DNA of 64,000 bases from Anastatus disparis (Eukaryota > Arthropoda > Insecta > Hymenoptera > Eupelmidae). Below the pieces are notes generated by a model. It saw nothing but the letters and a program-made list of their open reading frames with translations. It made no database searches and was not told the origin of the DNA. Each line of letters begins with the position of its first letter. The stretch's first letter is position 1. Shown here piece after piece: positions 54,137 through 64,000 of the stretch. Made by a program: the position numbers and the translations under genes. The stretch is from contig JAFFSR010000004.1 of assembly GCA_017163975.1 (NCBI GenBank), positions 3,286,001 through 3,350,000 of the forward strand, read 5' to 3'.

Positions 54137-55519
54137 TTCAGAATTTTAGCTTCCAATATTATATATTAAAATTTTTTGATCTTGTTCAAGAAATAAAAAA
54201 TTCTTAAAAACTAATGACAAAATTTATTTGAATATTTGATAGAATAATCTTCATGGTACATATAAGCAAATGCATTTCTTTTCCTGAAATTTTGTAATAA
54301 AATGAAAAGATAGAGTCAATACTCATGAGTACAAGTGTAGTGTTCGTTTTACACATCCTTACTAAAATACAATAATCAGTTTAAAATTTTGATCATCTCT
54401 AAAAAGATATAATATATAATTTTGTTTATAAATACCTCAAGATACAAATTAAATTTATCATGAATTCATGAAAATTAAGTGTCTAAATAGGAACAGCTTT
54501 TTTATAATTTCATACAAGGAAAATTATTTTGGAATTGGAAAAAAATTCGAGACACAAATATAATGAACTCACTTTATAAGCGAACTTATGTTTTTTTCGG
54601 TTATACATCATATATAACTTAACGATTGATTATCGACAATTCCTGAATATTACAAATCACTTCTTCAAGGTAATCCTGAGATATCGATAACTCAAAAAAT
54701 GAAAATGCTAAATAAATACAGAATAAAAGTTACATAATAAAACAGTGCAAACTTAGGGTACATTCATTCGAAAACAAAGTATAACTTGTGCTCTCAAAGT
54801 AAAATTTTAATATTTCGATTGACATTTTTTGCTACCTTAAAAAACATCTAACAAAAACTTATCAAACGGCATTGAGCTTTTAAAAAACAAAAAATAATTA
54901 CTTTTTTAATGAAGCGCGTGATACTCGCCTTTACACAGCGTGTGCGAAGTATTTACTGAAGTAAAACAATTATTTTGCACACACCAAACAAATGTGACAA
55001 GGCAACATCACGCATTCCATTGAAAAAATTTAAGTTCGATATGTGTGTATAAAAAAGGATGATCCTCACACTAATGTTTTTGTCGATTTTTGTCACACCC
55101 GCTCTATTTCTGCGATAAAGTGAATTCATGCGAGATTTGCCCATTTTGCACACTTAATTTGAAATGTACTATTGTAGTGCACTTGATTAACTGTTCACAA
55201 TTTATAACACAAAATTAAACTCATTATAAAGGTATATAACACTTACATTTCCTGCTATTATTTAAAAAAACATAATTTAGGATTTCTTTTATCGATTACA
55301 AAAATTCTTGTAAATTCTTACAATAAGTTTTTCGATTCTACATTTGCTAATTTAACTGAAAAGTGCATAACAGTGCACTGTTTACTTTTGCCTCACCTAA
55401 CTTTAATTAGCGTTGTTGGATTTACAATCTAAATTGAATTTATTAATATAGATAATCATTATATAACTTATTGTTTTTATTTACAGCTACACACCACCAA
55501 AATGAAGTGATAAATTAAT

Positions 55520-56667
55520 ATTATTTCAAGTGGAGTAAGGAGTTATTTTGCAACTTAAAAGGTGCCATCTTTGAACGCTGCTACCAACTTTGGATGAATC
55601 AAACGATTGATTCTGATTGCAGGACCTAAAAATTTATGTTTTTCTAAACAATTTTTTTTTGCAGCAAATCGTTACCAGCAACAGGTACAGAACTACAAGC
55701 AAATGAAAATGGTTCATTTTATTCTGATTTCTTAGCTAGGTTACTAGGCTTATTTTTCTGAGAAAACCATACAAGGCCTAATGCCATTATCATTTGTTTG
55801 TAGTTCTGCATCTGTTTTAAAAGTTTTTAGAACGTAAGTATGAACTTTATTCTGATTTTCTGGGGGTCATTTCTCTATTAGATCTTATATTGTTTTTTTC
55901 ATTACGATAAGCTTAGCAACCTCGCCAAGTAATCAGAAACAAAGCGCGCCATTTTCATTTGCTTGTAGCTTTGCATATGTTACTCAAAACAATATGTTCT
56001 CAAAAAATTGTTTAGAAAAACCTAAATTTTCAGATCCTGTAATCAGAATTAATCGTTTGATCCATCCAAAGTTGGTAGCAATGCTTAAAGGTGGCGCTTT
56101 TTAAATTGCAAAATAACTCCCCACACTGAGAAAAATCCGCTCTTGAAGCAAGAAGAACATTCGATTTGAGTGCGATCTGTTTAAATCAACATGAAATCTA
56201 CTTCATGGAAGTAGAAATCTATTGTTTCGGAAAATGGGTGCTTTTTCCTTCACGTAGAGTATCTGTTTGATTCAACACGATTTCCCTTTTTTTTATATCT
56301 ACTTGCGATGAGTGGATGAATTTATTTGAATCAAATATATATCCACTTGCAGCTAGTGGATTTTAGCAAACAGATTCTATGTTTGATTTAAGCAGATCGC
56401 TATTATGACGTAAAACGAGAAGAATTTCTGTTAGCGGCAAGTGGATTCCACTTGCTTCAAGAGCCGATTTCTCTCAGTGCACTCCTCTTGACTTAGCGCA
56501 CAAAAAGATATTACTTGATTTTTGCAACAAGATTCGAAGGAGGAAAGCATGTCCTTTATTTTCCACTTTGGATTATTTCAATTACTCAATTTTCGGCGGG
56601 GATATGACCTTAAAATCGTAATTTTTTCAACCAAAAAAAATTAAACATTTTTTTTTCAAGTGTATTA
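55520..56667. mobile_element. Palindromic DNA element, copy A', with a nested MITE
   Basis: This is the counterpart of 2500-3471. The left arm is shortened and the right arm is interrupted by 56124-56479. The inverted halves around CGATAAGCTTAGCAACCTCG are still recognisable. Confidence 0.6.
56124..56479. mobile_element. MITE, 356 bp, 29-bp inverted ends
   Basis: The ends CACTGAGAAAAATCCGCTCT and the complement of CACTGAGAGAAATCGGCTCT pair over about 29 bp with two mismatches. The flanking dinucleotide CA is present on both sides. Copy A (near 3280) lacks it and supplies the empty site. The superfamily is not assigned. Confidence 0.72.
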
Positions 56668-57753
56668 ACAAATGTGGAAACATCAATATTTACATTTATA
56701 TGTTGTAAATATTTCCTTTATTTTTATTTATATAAAATTTTAATTTTCATCATTATATTATTCATTTAACAAACAATTTATCGCAAAAAATGTATGCACT
56801 TTCTCAGTAAAGTCTCAGAATAATAAAAATTTAATTTCAATAGAATTTGATCATCTTTCATCCAAAAGCTTTGCTGGTACGTAGGGTTTATGAGCACAGC
56901 ATGCCAATAGAATCTACTGAATGAATAGAAAATTTAAAATATTCTCTGTCATCTATAGATTGTTTACATTGAAGCAGACCATTAAATTTGTAAATTAATT
57001 ATTTATATTGTGGCGCTAGTCCGTACAAGAGATATTTATAGTAATGATATTTGATTGAATAATGTTATTTCAATATTTGATGGACAAAAATCTGTAGTTT
57101 TCAAGGTACTCAGGATTTATTGAGAAATTAAAAAAATTAATAAAGTTATTTATGTTTTATTCTTTCACAAAATACGGTGCAAATACAAGAATATATTTAA
57201 TGTTTATTACATATGTAGTTAGATATTTTATTAGTAAATTAAGATCAAAGCAATAGAGTATGACTCAGAAAAGGCATTATCTATTTAAATATATAATTAC
57301 ATTTCCTTCAAAATATATATTTAATCAATGTTTTAAGTAGCTTTATGAATATATCCTCAATATGCTATAAAAAATTGTTTTTTAGCTAAGAAATATTATT
57401 TTTTACTTTCTGGGTATGAATTTCAATTTTTCAAATCTGTCTAGTGGGCAAAAACAGTATTAGAGTAATAATAAATTCTATTTATATTTATTATAATTAT
57501 AAATAAATATATACAATAATAAAATTTTCAAATTAAAAATATAGGATAATTGTTTATTTAGATTATTAAAATATCACTCAGTATTTATCATATATAAAAC
57601 AAGAAATACAAACATTCTGATTAATTAATCTTTCTGCTATTACTGTCAAGTATGCCTTTATAATTTCAAGACCACTTCTTCAAATTTGCGAATGAATGAA
57701 ATACGACTTTTCTATTTCTTTTTTTTTAGTAACGATTAAATTTTTATTTTTGG

Positions 57754-58026
57754 TCAAGTAGTTGCATCTTTATTTTGTATAACTTTTACAATGTTTATAA
57801 ACAGAGTTAAATCATTTAAAAATAATTTATGAGATGTTTTAAACTCGCTATATTCCATTTTAATAATAAATAACTCATCACTTTCATTTCTTTCAAAATG
57901 TAACTTGCTTATTATTATAATAACTTCATTCAAAAAGGACCAATTAAAGTATGTAAATATTTTTACAAATAAAATTCCTAAAACAAAAATGTAGCAATAG
58001 AATGATAAAAAATATTTCAATTTCAA
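57754..58026 (-). CDS. Unidentified 90-codon frame downstream of the copy-A' receptor (uncertain)
   Basis: It lies about 80 bases past the IR stop on the same strand. One hydrophobic, membrane-like segment (LSFYCYIFVLGILFVKIFTY) is followed by a polar tail (FERNESDELFIIKMEYSEFK). No ATG starts the frame (first usable codon TTG), so if real it would be an exon or the tail of an older receptor. In copy A the same segment (about 8240-8590) has a stop in place of the Trp after the hydrophobic part. Confidence 0.3.
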   Translation of the reverse strand: MKLKYFLSFYCYIFVLGILFVKIFTYFNWSFLNEVIIIISKLHFERNESDELFIIKMEYSEFKTSHKLFLNDLTLFINIVKVIQNKDATT

Positions 58027-58103
58027 TTTATTTATGGGTAAATTCTAATATATATCACAAATCACCACAAATTATGATTATTTACCATGATGATTCTAGT
58101 AGA

Positions 58104-59972
58104 CTAATGTCTATTAAATATACCATGAACATGTAGTAATATATTTTCCCATAGTTTCCTAACTATTTCAACTAAAAAAATAAAAAATGATAATAAGTAC
58201 CCGACAATAAGTAAAACGATTAACATTTTAATCAAACTTTTGTCTGGATTATCAGTCGACGAACTATTCAAAGTTTCTATTTTTTCATTTACTAAAATTT
58301 GTGATAATTTCCTAACTTCGTTGAACCAAAAATGTATAAGACCGCTTTCAAAAACTCGACTTATTATCTTTTCCATTCTAGTAAGGTATGGTAAATTTTT
58401 AGCCATGAAAAATGTTCTCAGTCCAGGATATACTTTATTATCTAGTAAATTTAAAATCCATCCATTTGATACCTTCCAATATTTTTGTATTGCCAAGCGT
58501 ATTTTAAATTCTTCTTCACAGTGTATATTAAGATCATCATCAGATAGAAATGCTACTATTTCGTATTTTCTTTTTACTTTTTCAACAATAGGAATGGTTT
58601 TATTTAAGCCTAATTTAGTCAGTGCCCGTTTTATGTAACTTCTTGTATCATTCAAGGCACCCATTTCCATGTTTAACTCGATTACATCTTGTAAATTTTT
58701 AATCTGATGAAATTTCTTTTTAAAAATAAATATGTTGATCAAACTGTCTAATAATTCTGATGAAAACGCAATCGATATAAATACAAAACATAAGAATGCA
58801 ATTTTTTCATTTGTTTTCTGGGGTATAGATGTCGGATTTAATCCCATTATAATTATTGTTAAATTATAAGGTGATAAAAATTTAGAACCACAGCGAAGTA
58901 AGCGAATAGACAAATTAATAACTATAGAAACTGGAACTAATGCACTGAGTATTATAATGAAATCCCAAGGAAATATATTTTCATAATAACCATTTTGTTT
59001 CACAACGCATATGAGCTCATCCAAATGATAAGGAACTATGATACTAATAAAACCTTTTGATTTAACCATCATCCAAAAAGCTGTCATGTAGAAATGAAAT
59101 CCTTCATTGTGCAATGCACTTAATGCAAGTTTTATTGCTTTCTTATCATATAAGGATGATAATCGAATGTCAAGCGTGAAATTCATTGTTTCACTTATAA
59201 CTTTAAACAACGATCCATCTACACCTGATATGGCGTCCCATTTATTTTTTCCTGTAAAATTGCTCTTTACGTAAAGTCCATATCGAGGATTAATTGTTGC
59301 TTTCAGAGGGTATCCGTGTAAATTTTTTAACTTGTCAGAAAAAAGTTTAATGATTGAAAAATACGTTTCTTTTTTATATTCACTTATAAAAGGATTATAA
59401 TTATGCACTAAAGCATAAGAATGATTAAAAAGTATTCTATTTATTGAATTGTGTTTATGTTTTTGAGGAAAAATTTCTATAAAACAGACATTCAAATAAT
59501 GATAGGACCATAAGTTTTTAAATATGAACTTGAAATCAAATGTTTTATGATTGTTTACAATAAATATAAGAATATAAGGTCTTTCTTCAACAAAGACACT
59601 TAAAAATTGGAACAAAATTTCAAAATATAAATTCATTACCATTAAATTGTCCTCAAAGTCAGTACTGTCAGCAATCATTATGTTCAGTAATGTACAATGT
59701 GCTCTAAACATGGAAATTTTTTTCAATTTTTTGAAATCGATTTTGACATTAATAACATAAGATGGAAAATTACTTGCGATTGACTTCAACATAAGTTTAG
59801 ATGCAGGAGACACAATTTTTGACGGTGGTATAAAAAATCTAACTTCTCTCGTCTTTAGATTCTTCATCATATAGTGCGATACATACTTCATCCACTCAAT
59901 TTCTTGACTATTTGCTATTCAAGAAAAGATTAATACAATAAAAAATGTTATATTTATTAACTTAATATTCAT
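58104..59972 (-). pseudogene. Divergent ionotropic receptor (IR), copy A', one premature stop in the signal peptide
   Basis: The frame is 622 codons from ATG (59972) to stop (58104), the same length as copy A. Codon 18, in the signal peptide, is TGA (59919-59921) where copy A has TGG. After it the frame is fully open, and an internal Met at 59891 would give 595 residues without a signal peptide. S1 (GVDGSLFKVISETMNFT), TM1 (ILSALVPVSIVINLSIRLL), pore/TM2, S2 and TM3 (LIVLLIVGYLLSFFIF) are intact, and the Trp lost in copy A is present. Unless the stop is read through or spliced around, the product could not enter the secretory pathway. Confidence 0.78.
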
Positions 59973-60456
59973 ATTTATTATTTATCATAACTTCATTATA
60001 AAAGATTTTTCAAAAAAGAAAAAAAAACAGAAAAAAAGATCATTATAAAAGATTTTTCAAATAAAAACTGTAATTAATTTTTTGGAATCTCGATTTATAA
60101 ATCGTATTTATTATAGAAAAAGACTTGATAAATTATTGACGAATATAATGCATTATTGTAAACTTTCATGATAAAATCTCATGAGAATATAATTTTGAAA
60201 AATCAGATTCATCTGTATAATTTTATTCGGTCTAATAATCGCTTGTTTTTATTTTTCAAAAAAAAATTTAGTATCTTTTATTAAATATTCGATTCGTTTA
60301 TTAAATATTCGATGAAATCAGACTATTCTTTCGACAAAGGTGTAATGTAACTATTAAAAATAGAGTCATTTTAAAGGACGGTAATAGAATAAAAAAAATC
60401 AATAAACTAATCAAGGCAGTGCTATATATTGTAAATAATATTTCAATCATAACATT

Positions 60457-60558
60457 ATGAACCTAAGTTATTTATTAGAATCAATAATTTTAATTCATTA
60501 CACTTACAGTTTTATGTACAATTTGAATCAAAAAATCCAATATCACTTGAAGAATTAG
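60457..60558 (+). CDS. Conserved 33-residue hydrophobic ORF, copy A' (uncertain)
   Basis: This is the counterpart of 10923-11024, with the same length and start, core LLESIILIHYTYSFMY. It lies about 485 bp upstream of the IR start on the opposite strand. The frame survives with substitutions only. Confidence 0.3.
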   Translation: MNLSYLLESIILIHYTYSFMYNLNQKIQYHLKN

Positions 60559-60574
60559 TTAGAACAAGTTTATT

Positions 60575-61472
60575 CCCTGGTAGAAAATGAAACGCTTTTT
60601 CTACCATTTTATGGCCATTTCTTTAAAGTGAAGAGCAGAAAATGGGAATGTTTTATGGCCATTATTTGAACTAATATGAAACGTTTTTTTCAACCTTCAT
60701 AGTGCTAAAAAATGCTAATAAAATGTTGAGTCTGATCCACTATTATTTGAATATAGATAGTTAACAGTAGAGTCTATCAAATTGTGCTCTAATTGATTAC
60801 TATTAAGAATCATTTAAGGTTTTTTCTTGAAAGTTATCATTAATCATTAATAGAATCACTTTTGTTAATATATTCGCGCGTATATTTTGAGTTGTGATCG
60901 GATTGTTAGAGGTTATTTTTAAACGATTAATAAAATTTTCCATTTATTATTTTAAAAAACGATATTTTTATACTCGTTTCGTACTGCGTTTCATATTTTT
61001 ATTTTAAGAAAATTTAATATTATTTTTATTTTTATAAATTCCAATAAAAATAAACATTGACGAAGGAATGTGAATAAATACTAATCTATATTTTCTCGCC
61101 ACGTGGCAAAAGTGAGGTTATGATTTTACCTATGATCTGAAAAATTAAGGACTCATTACTAAAAAGTTATATAACTAGTCAAAAAAAGTTGTCCACAGTT
61201 TACCTAATTTTTAGATAACTGTTACTGATTTTTTCTCTCCGTTTACTTAAAATGCGTATTTTTTTGGCTAAATACAAAAATTTTTAACAACATTTTTATA
61301 TTAGCATTTTTTGCCTATAAGATGCTAACCAATATACCAAAAAATTTGAGCTCTGCAGATTCAGCAAAAAATTGCCATTTATTCGCCAATATTGACATGA
61401 CAAAATATTACTATTGAAAATGGTCATAAATTGTTGTTCACACCATTTTTAATGTTCAAATTTCTACCAGGG
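60575..61472. mobile_element. DNA transposon/MITE, 898 bp, present only in copy A'
   Basis: The ends CCCTGGTAGAAA and TTTCTACCAGGG are inverted repeats. Copy A reads AAGTTTATTATAACGG straight through (11032-11047), fixing the insertion. TT is present on both sides, so the target duplication is at least 2 bp. The interior is AT-rich with no transposase frame. Confidence 0.78.
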
Positions 61473-61497
61473 TTATAACGGTAAGAATATTTTTTTT

Positions 61498-62904
61498 TAA
61501 ATAAAATATATACTGTTAAAAAAAATGAAATTTGTTTCCAGTACACGCATTAATTTTCATGAAAATCAGCATTAAATTTTGTTTATTAGCATGAAATTGA
61601 ATGCAAATCAGCATTAATATTTATACGAATCAGCATTAAATTTTGTTTATTTATATGAAATTTAATGCAAACTAGTATTAAATTTTATGTTGATAAACAA
61701 ACTTTAATGCTGATTTGTATAAAAATTCATGTATGTCCTAGAAGTAATTTTCACGTATTTTTAATAGTGTACATATACTGCGAATGCTGCATACTTTGAG
61801 TATACTTGCACTTATCGTTAGCAGAATAAATGCATGTCTGCTGTAGACTTATGTTTATGACACACTTTCTTGGGCTGTTAATAGATATAAAACTATATTT
61901 AATATCGCTCATAGATGATGTGTTTTCGCTTCGATAGTGAGTTCAGCCAAAAGTGGGGATGGAGGAGAAACGATATATATATAGATGTACCGGCGCGCGG
62001 CGTCAAACGTTCAATTTTTTAACTGGCTTGTTTTTGGCGATTAATGCACTTATATTAAAGTGTTTTTTTTTAATTAGGATATTTTTAACCGACGAATCTG
62101 ATTTCCTATTCAGATTTCACGAATAATGAAATCTAAAGATATTTTACAGTTTCTCCTCCATCCCCACTTTTTGATGTGTACCGCGCGCTCGACCGTTTAC
62201 GTCGATGTTCGAGTGCATATTTCACCCTGTTTACACAATTTTATTGAAAACTTAGAGTATACGTTTAATAGTATATTGTTTCTAGTTTTTAAAACCGTTT
62301 TAAAAGTGTATGTACGACATTCTCAATCGGTAATATAAAGAAGGGAAGAATACCGAAAAAAAATAAAAAATTGCAATTGCACAGAAACTAATCATCCAAT
62401 AGTATCTGCCTTTGACATGTTAAAAGTAGATATAATTATCTACTTTTGTGCCAAATTTCAGCTCTTAATATTCATAAACAACAGAGTTATAAATTTAAAA
62501 AAAAAATGAAAAATTTTCCGGTTTTTCCGAATTTTCTTCGGTTCTAATAAACCAATCGGATCGTTTGACCTCTCGTTTTGTTGATAATTCAATTTTCTAC
62601 AACTTTTCCATTGACACCATGATGATTCGTCAAATAGTTTTCGTTTAATTAGCAAAAAACAAAAAAAAACGCGTTTTTTTGCACTTATTTGTTAATAACT
62701 AATTAATAAATCATAGTTGCTAGTCCAAAACATATAAGTAAACATTTACGGATTATCTTTTAAATGATCGTATAGGTCGTTTCCAGTTACTAATTTTGGC
62801 AGAACAAAACCTTATTTTGACTGGCCTAAATGTACTATTTTATACAAAAGCTGTGCTCGCGATGTTGTTTCATACAATTTTTTATATAACGCATACGAGC
62901 GAAG
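61498..62904. other. No supported gene; short repeats
   Basis: 61550-61750 holds several copies of AATCAGCATTAA in both orientations. A perfect 23-bp inverted pair sits at 61949-61971 and 62149-62171 around a GC-richer segment. Open frames here are short and unrecognised. Confidence 0.45.
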
Positions 62905-63355
62905 AAACAATAAATGTACACTTGGCGGAAAAGATATTTTTCCGAATGTTAACCTCAAATGGCAACATTGCATATTTTACCACAGGCATGACAATTCCAA
63001 ATTATAGAGCAAATTTCGCATCATCGTTACTTATTACTTAATGACATAATTTTAGTAAACAAATAATATTACTTTCTTTTTTCATGATCCGAATTATAAT
63101 TTTATTAAATAAAATTTTTATTTCTTAGTTCAATAATCATATAGAATCTAATATTGTGAATTTAAATTATACAAGTAATAAAATTTAAGTTGTTATCATT
63201 TGAATTTTGCATGAATAGACTATAAAAAAAAAAAAAGAATCATGATGCGAAACTCAATGCATTATTCGAAGTTTTATTATGTCTGTGGTAAAATATACAG
63301 CGCTGCCATTTGAGGTACACATTCGGAAAAATATCCTTTCCGCCAAGTGTACATA
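62905..63355. repeat. Inverted repeat with ~120-bp arms
   Basis: GTACACTTGGCGGAAAAGAT (about 62917 onward) through AATGGC, CATTTTACCAC-like and TTTCGCATCATC is mirrored at 63237-63355 with about 80% identity by eye. It may be a decayed palindromic transposon. An 81-codon plus frame (62796-63041) crosses one arm and is not supported as a gene. Confidence 0.55.
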
Positions 63356-64000
63356 GTAAGTATATTATAATTGTTTTTATTTTAATTTGTAGAATTGAAA
63401 AAAAAAATCGTTTTTAATTTTACAAAAAAATTAATTTAGTAAATTTTAAATGGTTTAATAAAAAATGTTTTGTTTTTTTTTCTTCAGTAATTTAGCTATT
63501 AAAAAAGTCGAAAAATTTTTTTTTTTCATATAAGTTTTTCAAACTTTGCATACATATTCTAAATTAAAAAATACGCATTTTTTTCTTTAACATTTTTTTC
63601 TAAAATGAAAAATGGCGGAGATATAAAAGATTTAAAAAATGTATCTATTTTTTACGAATTGGCTAATAACTAATTAATAAAAAATTTTAGACAAACAAAC
63701 CGGACGAAATCTGAAAGAGGGATGAAATATCTTTATTTTTATGTGTTGATAGCAGAGAAAAAAAATTTTTTTCAAAAAATGACAAATTATTAAAAATATG
63801 GTCATGAGTGACCACGGAAATACATAAAAATACATAAATATTATGACATAAACATTTTGTAAATTGTCGTTGTTTCTTAGATAATCATATTCACACAAAG
63901 ATTTATGAATTATAACAGAAGAGAATTATTAATAATTAAATTGTTAGATTTTTTTTTTTTTTTTTCAATTTAATTATATAGAGGATATTATTATCCTCTA
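63356..64000. other. No supported gene
   Basis: Very AT-rich with many homopolymer T and A runs. I see no coding frame or repeat of note. Confidence 0.4.

Larger units (their letters stand above)
54137..61497. repeat. Segmental duplication, copy A'
   Basis: It is collinear and in the same orientation as 1069-11056. It lacks the gypsy element and has its own insertions at 56124-56479 and 60575-61472. About 220 bp of the left arm of the palindromic element is missing here (near 55525). Confidence 0.85.

Overview
This AT-rich eukaryotic window is almost certainly from an insect. It holds copies of a divergent chemosensory ionotropic receptor, arthropod-style TATA plus initiator promoters, and Jockey, copia, gypsy and Polinton-type transposons. 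A hymenopteran such as a parasitoid wasp is my best guess from the overall flavour, but nothing here proves the order. No tRNA, rRNA, CRISPR array or prokaryotic operon was seen.

Layout. 1-736 is the 5' end of a minus-strand LTR retroelement running off the left edge. 1069-11056 is copy A of a segmental duplication, and 54137-61497 is copy A'. Each carries a 622-codon ionotropic receptor (IR) gene on the minus strand, and each gene is broken by exactly one nonsense codon at a different place. Copy A also holds a young gag-only gypsy element (3866-7557). 12001-14989 is a palindromic DNA transposon with two TTAA-flanked insertions. 15540-16746 is a C2H2 zinc-finger gene split by a Harbinger-type MITE. 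17062-20290 is a dead CR1/L2-like LINE. 20808-22652 is a third, heavily broken IR. 23683-26820 is an internally deleted copia element with a 64-residue in-frame repeat.

The centrepiece is 27229-52415, a stack of nested elements. A palindromic DNA transposon (27229-30450 plus 51964-52415) received a 21.5-kb element at 30451-51963. That element has Polinton/Maverick hallmarks: termini AGTAGG...CCTACT and a perfect 6-bp target duplication, TTTAAT. It has no DNA polymerase B, integrase or capsid gene. It has inverted arms of about 5.09 kb, once later insertions are subtracted. Each arm carries a FLYWCH zinc-finger gene and an acidic, lysine-rich nuclear-type protein gene. Arms and centre meet at 21-bp satellite arrays. 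The centre encodes a 295-residue protein whose C-terminal module also ends the FLYWCH protein, a 103-residue protein, and a decayed IAP-type RING finger. Three of the genes share one compact promoter design, TATAAATA with an initiator about 30 bp downstream. Three later insertions hit the arms: a non-autonomous LTR element (40093-43077), a Jockey LINE (46932-50746) and a ~1-kb hairpin-rich element (33050-34051). Because the arms mirror each other, each insertion has an intact empty site in the opposite arm, which fixes its boundaries to the base.

60575-64000 holds further insertions and inverted repeats with no convincing gene. Apart from the receptor and zinc-finger remnants, little in the window looks like ordinary host coding sequence.
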